NCBI GenBank assembly: GCA_001000065.1
Contig: LCGZ01000003.1
Coordinates: 124,001 to 188,000, forward strand
DNA length: 64,000 nucleotides
Reading direction: 5' to 3'
Source: a candidate division TM6 bacterium GW2011_GWF2_43_87
GTDB lineage: Bacteria > Babelota > Babeliae > Babelales > Babelaceae
Shown: piece after piece, positions 17,843-26,909 of the stretch
Numbering within the stretch: position 1 is the first letter of the stretch
How the letters are laid out: the number at the start of each line of letters is the position of its first letter
The notes under the pieces: generated by a model
What the model was told of the DNA's origin: nothing
Databases searched by the model: none
Seen by the model: the letters and a program-made list of their open reading frames with translations, nothing else
Program-made: the position numbers and the translations under genes

Positions 17843-20056
17843 ATGAAAGCACCATTTAGACTAATTGCGATGCTTCTCACGGTGACCAGTATAGCTGGCG
17901 CAATGCCGGGAGCAAGCATCCCAGGAATGGGAGGAATGTCTCTACCCTCGTTCCCACAACCAGCAGCCAATCCTGGATTTAACATGGCCTCAATGGGCGG
18001 AAATCCCGCAGCAGGCTTTGATGCCGCCAATCCTGGCGGACCTGGAAGCAATCAAGCTCAGAGCGAAAATGAAATGCAAGAGGCCATGGATTTTTTAAAG
18101 CACCTGGATGAAAGCAATAACCCCGATGATATCAAGCTCAAAAAAGAGATCGAGCGCATGTCTCTTGAACTATCTGCACAGATGTCCGATGCGGATATTA
18201 GCCAACTAAGCGCTGCCTTTGGAATACCGGCCTCCGACCTAGTTGCAACGCGAGACGATGCACGCGCAGAGCTCGCCAAAATTACATCCCAAGAACCCAC
18301 GGCTAACGAACAAGAAGAAGTAAGCGAAGACGAAGAAGAGGCAGAAACTGAACCAACAGGCCCTTCAACCGCCCAAGTCTCACGAGCCAAAGGCACTCGC
18401 CCCAGTGAAGAGGCTGTAAAACCGCCTACCCTAACCGACAAGCAACAGGCAAAAAAAATCATTGAACAGATTGTTGAAAAGCTAGGATCACTGCAAAAGA
18501 AAACCGCAAGCCACCCCACTATTGCTCAAATGCTACGATCCTGGGAACAAGAACTGCGTGACCTTAACTATTACCTACAGGTCATGAGTTCAGACGCTCG
18601 CATTGACCATATCATCACAGCCTCCGGCGGTAAACTATTAAAAAATCTAAAGGCGCTAGCTGCAACACTAACCTCGCAAGAACCCCAGGTCTCTATATCT
18701 GAAAGAACAGCAGAAGATTCTCCGTACAATCGCCTAGGCGTAAAACCAAAAGACTCAAAGGCCAAGATAGAAAAAGCCTACAAAAAACTTAAAGCCCTTC
18801 ACTCTGCAAAAACCGTTGAGAAAAAATTGAAAAAAGCAGGCGCTTCTGATGCAGATATTAAACGCGAAACACGTCTTGCAGAATTAAAACTCGCAACTAT
18901 CACCGAAGACTACGAGTCCTTAATCGACAAAAAATCACGCGAACAAGTTGACCGTGCCCTTAATGCAAAAGGGAAAGAACTCCAGGATGAAATCAACCGT
19001 TCACGCGCAGCTCTGTCTCAAATTGCTAATGCATTCAGCGAGGCTATTTTCAACAATAAGATATTAACCCTACTTGAAGGACTCTTGCAAAAAATTGCAC
19101 CCCAAGAATTAGAACAACAAAAAGAGATGAAGAAAGAAGAAGAAAAAAGACGCAAAGAGCAGGCTCAACGAGCAAAAGCTCGCCCACAACAGACCCCAGG
19201 GGGCAACCTAGAGCCTATGATACAACTTCCGTCGGGCCAAGGAGGAATCTACCCATCTGACTCTCCGTACTTTCCCGGCTATCCTGGATCATTTGGATAT
19301 GAGTTTCCAGGCTCCCAACCATCCTATGGGCAACAACAGCCTCAACAGCCACAACCGCAAGCAGCCGATAAAAAAGACGAAGGCACCGGAACAACAACTC
19401 CAGCCGCAGACGCTGCGCAAGCGCTAGCCGAAGCCAATAAACTCGACCCACGCCCCGTTGAAAAAATCGTCAAGGACCTCGAGACGCGTATCCATGAAAT
19501 AGGAAAAAAATTCCAGGATCCAAAGACCGACACCCTTCTTGATACGCTACGCAAACCAGCTCCAAGAAGAAACATCACCCCCGTTCCTGCAACAGGAGAC
19601 CCAACAGAAATCGATCCCGACCTAGAAGCCGAGATTACAAAAACATTAGGCAATTTTTATTCCGACTTACAACTTGATGCTGCCGCAAAAGATGCGGGAA
19701 TTTTAGCCGACAAACTAAACATTCAAATACGGGCCCAACTGCCTAATGCTAGCGAATTAAATGCCTGGCGCTCTCTAAAACACGAATTTGAAAAGTCACC
19801 TGAAACAACCACCGCCACCACGGGCACCGAGCTCTCGGTGAAAGAGGGAATTGACGAGCTTTTGGGGGGCGATGCAAGCCACAGAAGCTTTAGAGCATTC
19901 CGCGGAATCGCTAGAAAAATCAAAGCCTCTGCCGAAAAACTTGTCCAAAGCCTTGAACAGGCTGACAAGCTCTTTACAACTACGGTTACAGCCAAAGCAG
20001 ATGAGCAAAAACAGGCCAGTCCCCAACCTCAAGTTGGCGGGAAAAAGAAAAAATAA
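17843..20056 (+). CDS. exported protein with J-like domain lacking HPD
   Basis: 737 residues with a signal peptide (MKAPFRLIAMLLTVTSIAGA), then a Met/Gly/Pro/Asn-rich segment to about residue 70. An acidic helical region and a low-complexity EEEAE stretch follow. Residues about 293-365 resemble a J domain: SPYNRLGVKPKDSKAKIEKA, KKLKALHSAKT, and DYESLIDKKSREQVD. The HPD motif expected after helix II is replaced by LHSAK, so DnaK stimulation is unlikely. A Gln/Pro/Tyr/Gly-rich segment lies at about 450-520, a helical domain follows, and the end is lysine-rich (GGKKKK). Start supported by taaggaaaaacg before ATG. Function unknown. Confidence 0.85.
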   Translation: MKAPFRLIAMLLTVTSIAGAMPGASIPGMGGMSLPSFPQPAANPGFNMASMGGNPAAGFDAANPGGPGSNQAQSENEMQEAMDFLKHLDESNNPDDIKLKKEIERMSLELSAQMSDADISQLSAAFGIPASDLVATRDDARAELAKITSQEPTANEQEEVSEDEEEAETEPTGPSTAQVSRAKGTRPSEEAVKPPTLTDKQQAKKIIEQIVEKLGSLQKKTASHPTIAQMLRSWEQELRDLNYYLQVMSSDARIDHIITASGGKLLKNLKALAATLTSQEPQVSISERTAEDSPYNRLGVKPKDSKAKIEKAYKKLKALHSAKTVEKKLKKAGASDADIKRETRLAELKLATITEDYESLIDKKSREQVDRALNAKGKELQDEINRSRAALSQIANAFSEAIFNNKILTLLEGLLQKIAPQELEQQKEMKKEEEKRRKEQAQRAKARPQQTPGGNLEPMIQLPSGQGGIYPSDSPYFPGYPGSFGYEFPGSQPSYGQQQPQQPQPQAADKKDEGTGTTTPAADAAQALAEANKLDPRPVEKIVKDLETRIHEIGKKFQDPKTDTLLDTLRKPAPRRNITPVPATGDPTEIDPDLEAEITKTLGNFYSDLQLDAAAKDAGILADKLNIQIRAQLPNASELNAWRSLKHEFEKSPETTTATTGTELSVKEGIDELLGGDASHRSFRAFRGIARKIKASAEKLVQSLEQADKLFTTTVTAKADEQKQASPQPQVGGKKKK

Positions 20057-20075
20057 ATAAAAAAGCGGTAAAATC

Positions 20076-20117
20076 AAGGCCGGAACAATTGCAGCATACT
20101 GTAATCGTTCCGGCCTT
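20076..20117. terminator. hairpin between convergent genes
   Basis: Arms 20076-20086 (aaggccggaac) and 20107-20117 are perfect; pairing continues imperfectly inward for about six more bases. It lies between the + gene ending at 20056 and ileS (-), so it is probably bidirectional. Confidence 0.65.
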
Positions 20118-20143
20118 TAACTATTTCTAAACCGTTTTTTTCT

Positions 20144-22987
20144 CTACGCCTTTCCCACTACCTCCATCACCTCCATTACCCCCACACACCGGCGACAGAG
20201 CCCACGCGCATCCGCTTGAGTATCCCACTGCCAACAGCGGGGACATTTGGTACCGATAGCCCGATCAACGCGAACACAAATCCCCTCAACGCCCGTCTCA
20301 ACCGATCCCTCACAGGAGCTGCCAAGCGTTACCGACGACACAATAAAGAACTGAGGAAAGAAGACAGACCTATCACCCACAACCGTAAACTGCTCTAAAG
20401 AACCTGAAAGCAGAACTGCTGCCTCCAATGAATGCCCCAAAACTCCTTCGGCGCGTTTGACTTCAATGGCCTTAAGAACACTCGACCGCACCTCTCTCAA
20501 CCGCTGCCACTGCGCGTCATACTCCTTAAGATCTACCTTCTCAAAAAGCTTGTGCAAACTAGAAAGATCCGCAAATGCCTGCAGATGAATCGACTCACGC
20601 CCCTGCTTTTGATAAAAATCTGCAACCTGCTCAGACATAAAGGAGGTAATAGGTGCCGCAAGCCGCGTCAAAGCATCCACAATGTACCAAAAGGTTGTCT
20701 GAGCTGATCGACGCTGCACGCCATCCTTCTTGCCGCAATAAAGCCTATCTTTTGCAATATCTCCATAATACGAGCTTATCTCAACCGAACAATAGTCGTT
20801 CAACAAATGGTAAACTGCTGTAGGATTGCCTTGCTTATAGGCCTTTACAACGCCCTCTTGCAGGAGTAATAATTGCCGAATGGCATAACGATCAAACGGC
20901 TCAAGACACGCAGGTTCCACTGCATCTTTTGAGATATCAAAATCATATAAATTTTGTAATAAAAACCTACAGGTATTCCGCATCTTTCGGTAAACCTGCC
21001 CCACATTCTGCAACAAGCGATCAGAAACGAGAGCATCCCCTTCCAAGCCCACACTTGCAACCCAGAGGCGTAGCCCGTCCGTGCCTATCGAATTCATAAC
21101 CTGCTGTGGCGCAATTACGTTGCCCAACGACTTGGACATCTTGCGCCCCTTCTCATCTACCGTAAAGCCATGAGTCGTTATAGCACGCATAGGCGCCTCA
21201 CCCTCAATCATAATGCCGGTCAACAGAGAACTCTGAAACCACCCACGATGCTGATCAATCCCTTCAAGATAAAGATCTGCAGGAAATGCAAGCTCAGGCC
21301 GCTGTTTCAAAACAGCAAAGTGACTCACTCCAGAATCAAACCAGACATCCAAAATGTCCGTCTCTTTTCTAAAGCGGCTTACCTCTACAGAAGCAGGAAC
21401 CACCCCTGCCTTAACCAAATCGTCTATAGAAACACGATCCCAATACTCAATACCCTCTGTCTCAACCTGAGAGGCAATGTATTCAATGAACGCCGCATCT
21501 ACAAATACATCGTTGCCTTCTTTTGAGACCAGCGCCGCAATAGGAACACCCCAGGCTTTTTGGCGCGACAAGCACCACTCCCACCGATTTCCAACCGTAG
21601 CACTCAAAAATTTTTGCGCCTGCGCCGGGAAAAAATTAATCTTCTCAACAGCCTCAAGTGCTCGCTCCTTAGCCTTTTTATGAGCCAAGTTACAGAACCA
21701 CTGCGGAGTTGCGCGGAACATAAGTCCCTTATGACACCGCCAACAATGAGGATAGCTGTGTTGAATGGTCCCTACAAAGAGAACTACACCATCGGACTCA
21801 AGCTTTTCAGTCACCCACTTCTGTCCATAAGCAATAGTCTTGCCCTCAAGCTCTAAAGGCTCAACACCCTGCTCATACCGTCCATCCGCCGAGAGAGGTG
21901 AATAGATTTCAAGCCCCTGCTTAACCGCCACTTCATAGTCCAATGGACCACAACCTGGAGCACAGTGCACGCAAGCGGTTCCTTCCTCAAGGCTAACGGA
22001 AGGCTCTAGAATAATAGGAACAAATCGGGACCGAACCAAGGGATGGAAAACACGAGCGCCCTCAAAAACTTCCGCTTTAAACGTTTCATGCAGCTGAATT
22101 TCACACGTACCACGACCACACATAAGAGCCACAAAGGCAGAAACCAATGCCTCTGCAAGTACCACCTCTTTACCATCAACCGTCACTCGCTGGTAAGACG
22201 CTCCATTCTTGAGCCACATGGCGCGATTTAACGGCAACGTCCAGGGAGTAGTTGTCCAGACAACAAAACAGAGGGGAGGCTTAACCTTAGGAAAAAGACG
22301 AGCCTGATCTTCCGGCGATAACTCAAACAGGACATAGAGTGAAGGATCACTTCGATCTTGATACTCAATCTCTGCCGAGGCTAACGTTGTCTTGCATGAA
22401 TAGCACCACGGAACGGTCTTGTTCTTCCGCTCTATATATCCATCACGCACCATAGCAGCAAACGCCCGCAACGTCGAAGCCTCATACTTAGGGTCCATAG
22501 TAATGTACGGATGCTTCCAATCCATAAAAACACCCAGAGACTTAAATTCGTCCCGCTGTGTATGCACCCAACGCAGGGCATAAGTCCGACACTCTTTTTT
22601 AAGTGCAGGCCCTGAAAGAACAGGATTGTCACCCAGCACCTTGTGCTCAATAGGAAGTCCATGACAATCCCAGCCAGGGACTAACGGCACATGAAAACCC
22701 ATCATACGATGAGCTTTGGCAAGAATATCTTTTAAAATTTTATTATAAGCGTGCCCTAGGTGAATAGAACCATTAGCGTAAGGAGGGCCATCATGCAAGA
22801 TAAATTTTTGAGCGCCCTGATTACAACGCACAACTTTCTCATCCAGTCCCTCATGCTCCCACCGCTTTAACATCAACGGGTCATTGACGGCGCAATCTCC
22901 TCGCAAAGGAAACTCGGTACGCGGCAGATTAAGGGTATCCTTAAATTCACCAACCGGTGCCACACTATCCGTAGCTCGTTTTTCCAT
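20144..22987 (-). CDS. ileS: isoleucyl-tRNA synthetase
   Basis: 947 residues from ATG 22987, preferred because taggaa precedes it; an in-frame ATG at 23035 has no Shine-Dalgarno. Class I synthetase: HLGH at residues 76-79 in PPYANGSIHLGHAYNK, KMSKS at 616-620, CP1 editing domain between, and a C-terminal zinc finger (CPRCWQW ... CRRC). It charges tRNA-Ile. The last residues VMEVMEVVG come from a 9-bp DNA repeat. Flanked by hairpins on both sides, so monocistronic. Confidence 0.97.
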   Translation of the reverse strand: MEKRATDSVAPVGEFKDTLNLPRTEFPLRGDCAVNDPLMLKRWEHEGLDEKVVRCNQGAQKFILHDGPPYANGSIHLGHAYNKILKDILAKAHRMMGFHVPLVPGWDCHGLPIEHKVLGDNPVLSGPALKKECRTYALRWVHTQRDEFKSLGVFMDWKHPYITMDPKYEASTLRAFAAMVRDGYIERKNKTVPWCYSCKTTLASAEIEYQDRSDPSLYVLFELSPEDQARLFPKVKPPLCFVVWTTTPWTLPLNRAMWLKNGASYQRVTVDGKEVVLAEALVSAFVALMCGRGTCEIQLHETFKAEVFEGARVFHPLVRSRFVPIILEPSVSLEEGTACVHCAPGCGPLDYEVAVKQGLEIYSPLSADGRYEQGVEPLELEGKTIAYGQKWVTEKLESDGVVLFVGTIQHSYPHCWRCHKGLMFRATPQWFCNLAHKKAKERALEAVEKINFFPAQAQKFLSATVGNRWEWCLSRQKAWGVPIAALVSKEGNDVFVDAAFIEYIASQVETEGIEYWDRVSIDDLVKAGVVPASVEVSRFRKETDILDVWFDSGVSHFAVLKQRPELAFPADLYLEGIDQHRGWFQSSLLTGIMIEGEAPMRAITTHGFTVDEKGRKMSKSLGNVIAPQQVMNSIGTDGLRLWVASVGLEGDALVSDRLLQNVGQVYRKMRNTCRFLLQNLYDFDISKDAVEPACLEPFDRYAIRQLLLLQEGVVKAYKQGNPTAVYHLLNDYCSVEISSYYGDIAKDRLYCGKKDGVQRRSAQTTFWYIVDALTRLAAPITSFMSEQVADFYQKQGRESIHLQAFADLSSLHKLFEKVDLKEYDAQWQRLREVRSSVLKAIEVKRAEGVLGHSLEAAVLLSGSLEQFTVVGDRSVFFPQFFIVSSVTLGSSCEGSVETGVEGICVRVDRAIGTKCPRCWQWDTQADARGLCRRCVGVMEVMEVVGKA

Positions 22988-23091
22988 AGTAATTCCTAAA
23001 GGATTTCCTAAAAGTTTTAGACGTCTTTCGATCATGGTTTTAGTGTAGCGAAATTGAGCCTATTTTTTAATGGTATAAAGAAAACATTATA

Positions 23092-23132
23092 AAAAAAAAC
23101 GTATGCGCATTGAAAAAATCCAATGCGCATAC
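23092..23132 (-). terminator. rho-independent terminator, copy 1 of a duplicated sequence
   Basis: Arms 23101-23112 (gtatgcgcattg) and 23121-23132 are perfect with an 8-nt loop. Read on the - strand they are followed by a T-run of eight or nine. It ends the 23158-24612 gene. The same sequence, loop and T-run included, recurs at 24702-24741. Confidence 0.85.
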
Positions 23133-23157
23133 ACGTCTTAACCTTATTTTATTAAAC

Positions 23158-24612
23158 TTATTTTTTCAATGCCACTTGTTTCAAAACAAGGGCAATCCCT
23201 TTAAATGCAGGCGACATAACGGTAGGAGCATATTTCTTATGTGCCTCAAAGGCAACCTCAACCGCGTTGGGTTTCACAGCCAAGTTCTCCGCCTTGCACC
23301 CCAAAGAAACTGCATGGATTTTCCCTTGCCCTATAAGCATCGCATAAAGCTTCTTCATCATAACAATCGCCTCTTTCTGATCCTTCTCAAAAATACCACT
23401 TAATGGAATTAGCGTGTTAATAAGACCCGTAACCGCCTTTTCATTAGATAATACATATTGAGAATCAACCAAAATTTTACCATGTAACTGCTGAATCGAT
23501 TTTATATAATCTCTACGAACTGCCGGAGCAGGATGGGATACTTCAAGTAACGTATACAGTTTGTTACCATCATATTCAGAAAGATCCGATGGCTTGACTC
23601 CTTTAAACAAACTACCCTCAGACCCCAGCAAATTACTCAACTCCCCTGATTTATTACTACCCACCACCGTAGATAGCTGAAAACACGAATAACCTGGAGC
23701 CACTTTTTCATCACAATATTCTTTCAAACCAGTGGCAAGGTCATCCAAATAACAGGAAATAAGCTTATCATGCTGGGATAGAGCCACAAAACTATCCGCC
23801 TCAAGCTCATTGCGATAGTTAATCATTCGTTCCACAAATTTCCACAGCTCCTTATGAAATCCATTCAAGGACTGAGGGAAAGCACATTTTTCGCGTAGCC
23901 CAAAACAACGTGCCGCCGCCTCAAGCATCACAAATTTCACAAGCATAAGATCTTTCTGCTCATCCAGAGACACATATTTCTTAGAAAGCTGCGTAACAAG
24001 ATAAGCCGCACACGATCCAATAAAATCATAGGCAGGAGTCCGATCAAACGCATGGCCAAGTTCATGCAAGCATGCACTTCGCGCCATTCTTACATACGGA
24101 TCCTCGTCGTAAAATATATCCTCAGCAATTTCAATCAAATCAATAGGCCCTGCAGAACTCATGTTATCAAAACCTCCATTCCCTCCATTCCCTCCATTTT
24201 CCGACCACAAACTCACATGGACCATAGATTTATACGTGCCGATACTTTTATCAACCTTAGCTTTTAGCTGGGGACTAGAAATAACGTCGTTAAGAACATG
24301 TTTTGAAAGCGTATCGCAGATTTCTGCTTTACACGCCATACGATAATTACTTAAATAGGATTCACGGACTATACGCAGCTGCTTACTCTTGTCAGAAGAC
24401 AAAGATCGCATAAATTTTTGCTCACATCTCTGCGCACCAGATAGATTCCACCATTCATCAAACTTTTTTTGCTCATCCAATGACAAAGACGGAGTCTTAA
24501 CCTCTGAACTCGAAGACAAGGCATCATCCAACTCCATTAAATTCATGGCACCAACATAACCACTCATAGCCATCAAACTCAGAAAAACAGTCATAAAAAC
24601 AGTTTTTTTCAT
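23158..24612 (-). CDS. secreted M48-like zinc metallopeptidase (candidate)
   Basis: 484 residues from ATG 24612 (ggagg five bases upstream; earlier in-frame starts fall inside a 9-bp repeat that carries the Shine-Dalgarno). Signal peptide MKKTVFMTVFLSLMAMSGYVGA. A zinc motif HELGH is at residues 183-187, and NELEAD at 268-273 supplies an ExxxD third-ligand motif of the gluzincin (M48) type. A glycine-asparagine stretch (GGNGGNGG) precedes it. The rest is not recognised, so peptidase activity is inferred from the metal motif only. It has its own promoter and terminator. The C-terminus ends FKGIALVLKQVALKK. Confidence 0.75.
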   Translation of the reverse strand: MKKTVFMTVFLSLMAMSGYVGAMNLMELDDALSSSSEVKTPSLSLDEQKKFDEWWNLSGAQRCEQKFMRSLSSDKSKQLRIVRESYLSNYRMACKAEICDTLSKHVLNDVISSPQLKAKVDKSIGTYKSMVHVSLWSENGGNGGNGGFDNMSSAGPIDLIEIAEDIFYDEDPYVRMARSACLHELGHAFDRTPAYDFIGSCAAYLVTQLSKKYVSLDEQKDLMLVKFVMLEAAARCFGLREKCAFPQSLNGFHKELWKFVERMINYRNELEADSFVALSQHDKLISCYLDDLATGLKEYCDEKVAPGYSCFQLSTVVGSNKSGELSNLLGSEGSLFKGVKPSDLSEYDGNKLYTLLEVSHPAPAVRRDYIKSIQQLHGKILVDSQYVLSNEKAVTGLINTLIPLSGIFEKDQKEAIVMMKKLYAMLIGQGKIHAVSLGCKAENLAVKPNAVEVAFEAHKKYAPTVMSPAFKGIALVLKQVALKK

Positions 24613-24660
24613 CATTACCTCCATTACCTCCATCACCACCGATTTAACCTCTATAGTACA

Positions 24661-24688
24661 ATTTTACCATTATTTTACAAATTGTCAA
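24661..24688 (-). promoter_or_regulatory. sigma70-like promoter for the metallopeptidase gene
   Basis: On the - strand TTGACA (24688-24683), a 16-bp spacer and TAAAAT (24666-24661). A TACTAT lies slightly downstream. The leader to ATG 24612 is about 42 nt. Confidence 0.6.
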
Positions 24689-24701
24689 TTATTTTTAACA
24701 C

Positions 24702-24741
24702 AAAAAAACGTATGCGCATTGAAAAAATCCAATGCGCATAC
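24702..24741 (-). terminator. rho-independent terminator, copy 2 of a duplicated sequence
   Basis: Arms 24710-24721 and 24730-24741 with the same loop as copy 1 at 23092-23132, followed on the - strand by seven T residues. It terminates the zinc-ribbon gene at 24880-25242. The segment 24742-24879 shows no gene. Confidence 0.85.
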
Positions 24742-24879
24742 GCCAAAAACTCTTTGAAAGTTTTGCTACAAAAAAGAAACTTTCAGAACTTTTATTAGCC
24801 AAAAATAAAGTCTAATTAATTCTGAACATTTCTTCTATCACAGAAAAATCTTTTAACTATTGTTTCTAGATTTAGCCGC

Positions 24880-25242
24880 TTATCGAGCCCAACGCTTTAG
24901 TTTTTGAATGATTGAGCTAGCGACACTTTGTGCCTTTTCTTCAGGCATTCCACGACGCTGAACCATAATACGAGCAATTTTTTCAAACATTTGCTCTTTT
25001 GTGATATTAGGTTCAGTAAATGCTCCACGCTGATAGCAGAAGCAGCAGTATTCTGCCGACTTCTCGCCAGACGCTTCTGTACCAAATTTCTCTGGACGAA
25101 GCATTGGCATGCCACAGCTTTGACAATAAGGTCCACGTGGACCGCGAGGGCCTTCACGACGCTCGCCACCGCCGTTACCGTTGCGGTTAAAATTGTCTCC
25201 ACCACGAAAATCTCTTGGCGGCCTTGAATATGAAAAATCCAT
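24880..25242 (-). CDS. zinc-ribbon domain protein with Arg/Gly-rich N-terminus
   Basis: 120 residues. Residues about 39-75 hold CQSCGMPM, FGTEASGEKSAEYCCFCYQRG, matching the putative zinc-ribbon family (zf-ribbon_2 type), with a conserved helical tail (MFEKIARIMVQRRGMPEEKA). The first 37 residues are unusual: an RGG/GNGGGERR-type low-complexity segment as seen in RNA-binding proteins. No signal peptide, so cytoplasmic. Specific function unknown; RNA binding is only suggested by composition. Confidence 0.8.
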   Translation of the reverse strand: MDFSYSRPPRDFRGGDNFNRNGNGGGERREGPRGPRGPYCQSCGMPMLRPEKFGTEASGEKSAEYCCFCYQRGAFTEPNITKEQMFEKIARIMVQRRGMPEEKAQSVASSIIQKLKRWAR

Positions 25243-25356
25243 GAAAGGTAATCCCTTACTTTAGGTTATGAGTTTGCATATATGCTTGCTTATAATACCA
25301 CGTATTTGAAAAATAAACCAGACGCAGGTGAAACTCTGCCTATTTTCTCACCTTCC

Positions 25357-25980
25357 TTAAATCTTTAGCGCCGGTCTGCAAGTGTCAAGTTTAAACTTTT
25401 CGCGGGTTTTTACGTCCACTAAAAACAAAGAAAATTTGGGCGTAAAATACTCAACAGGAACAAAAAACAAGCCATTTAATACGGAGAAAGGCCGCATTTC
25501 TTGGTCCTCAACGGACTTTCTTTCAAAGTCCGCATCCAACGCCTGGTTAGCCTCAGCAGACCCCACTCCATCCACTATAGCTGGTATTAAAAAAGGCCAT
25601 ATAAAAAGTCCGGCCACACCATACCCCACTGCACGACCTGCCGTTGACGTATGAACGCTATGGGCAACACATTCTACATCCGCACAGGGGAAACTAAAGT
25701 GCGAAGTTGAAAAATAGAGATAACGGTTAGAGTGATTTGAAACGGTTATATGCACCGGCTGGTACCCACGTGCAATGACATTACGATCTAGATATTTTTT
25801 ACAGTCATGCCGACTAAATACACGATGTGCAAATGAGACATACTCTGTATTGTCATCTTCAAAGGCATGCACCGTCATCCGCTTTAAACCCGTGCGCCTC
25901 GGACAATAACTCGCGCAACCTGAAAGACCAAGTACTACACCTACACTAAAACATAGTCGAAACAATCTTTGTAATTCCAT
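25357..25980 (-). CDS. lipoprotein of unknown function
   Basis: 207 residues. ATG 25980 follows ggagg by nine bases. Signal peptide with lipobox LSGC (Cys at about 22), so a probable Lnt substrate. A beta-rich region follows, then a glycine-rich hydrophobic stretch (AVGYGVAGLFIWPFLIPAIVDGVGSAEANQALDADF) as in outer-membrane-associated lipoproteins with a glycine-zipper. The C-terminus resembles a small beta domain (LFLVDVKTREKFKLD). No family assigned. Monocistronic or first after the terminator at 26122-26170. Confidence 0.8.
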   Translation of the reverse strand: MELQRLFRLCFSVGVVLGLSGCASYCPRRTGLKRMTVHAFEDDNTEYVSFAHRVFSRHDCKKYLDRNVIARGYQPVHITVSNHSNRYLYFSTSHFSFPCADVECVAHSVHTSTAGRAVGYGVAGLFIWPFLIPAIVDGVGSAEANQALDADFERKSVEDQEMRPFSVLNGLFFVPVEYFTPKFSLFLVDVKTREKFKLDTCRPALKI

Positions 25981-26114
25981 TTTTCACATCCTCCATTTAG
26001 ACGTGTGCATTTTTAAAAACAAGATCTTTAGAAGCACCGCTTCTGTACACCAGTTTATTTTTTCAACCGCTATAACACTTACACTTATTAGGATAATTAT
26101 TTTTTCAAAAAACT

Positions 26115-26170
26115 CAAAAAAAGCCCTATGTTAAGCCTTTTTATTTTTCACAAAGGCTTAACATAGGGCT
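26115..26170 (-). terminator. 19-bp perfect terminator of the USP-family operon
   Basis: Arms 26122-26140 and 26152-26170 (agccctatgttaagccttt) are perfect. On the - strand they are followed by a T-run at 26121-26115. It ends the transcript of 26205-28195. Confidence 0.85.
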
Positions 26171-26204
26171 TTACAAAACGTAACTAATCAGACAAAACAA
26201 ATTT

Positions 26205-26897
26205 TTACTTTTCAACGAGTTCAAAGATAAAATACGTTCCATGGGTATACGCATAGCCCCATTCAGCTTGTTCAATCTTCCCTGTGGGACCGGAAATCTC
26301 TGATTCAACCCCACTTTCAAGCAACTTCCATGCCGACGCAGAGGAATCCCAAAAGATAACCGTGTCATCCTGGTCATCTTCCATAAAAATTCGTCGCAAT
26401 TGATAATACGGTTTTTTCCCATTTTTCTCATACCCAGGAATATACGACACAAAAGAAAGCTCTGTCGATGCTCCACCCGCGATTTTGACAGGATCTTGTC
26501 TTTCAACCTTCTCTATAGCTCCACACAACAAATCTACGGTCCTACGTGGCCTTACCACTAAAAACTTAGGGGGATAGGGATCAAACCAGACTAATTTAAC
26601 GCATCCCGGCTTTTTACAAGAAGGCTCATTACTAAAAAAAAGATTTTTTAAACATTCATCTAAATTCGCTGAGGTAACAGAAACATCAAGAATCTGTCCT
26701 AAGGACGTTTTAGAGGACGTCTTATTAAAAACGTCTAACTTAGAATCAAAACAATATTCTGTCTCAGTTAACTTAAATGCCGAGTCACTCCAAAATGAAC
26801 CTTGGTGAAAAAAAACAGTACTACTTTTAGCTGCCATTCCTGTCAAAACACAAAGGAGTGTTAAGCCAATGGCACCACAACCATAAATCAATTTCAT
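26205..26897 (-). CDS. exported protein, probable degenerate USP-family paralogue
   Basis: 230 residues from ATG 26897, with aaagg eight bases upstream (an ATG at 26906 overlaps the Shine-Dalgarno). Signal peptide MKLIYGCGAIGLTLLCVLTG. It follows the USP gene by 12 bp. PPKFLVVRPRR aligns with PEFLIINLKRY of that USP, and the C-terminus (GYAYTHGTYFIFELVEK) aligns with its GYLFFYRRK end. The catalytic Cys box is absent and the His of the GHYTAY position is not present, so it appears inactive as a protease. The assignment is by hand alignment and moderate. It may act as a binding partner. Confidence 0.75.
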   Translation of the reverse strand: MKLIYGCGAIGLTLLCVLTGMAAKSSTVFFHQGSFWSDSAFKLTETEYCFDSKLDVFNKTSSKTSLGQILDVSVTSANLDECLKNLFFSNEPSCKKPGCVKLVWFDPYPPKFLVVRPRRTVDLLCGAIEKVERQDPVKIAGGASTELSFVSYIPGYEKNGKKPYYQLRRIFMEDDQDDTVIFWDSSASAWKLLESGVESEISGPTGKIEQAEWGYAYTHGTYFIFELVEK

Positions 26898-26909
26898 TTT
26901 TATCATCCT

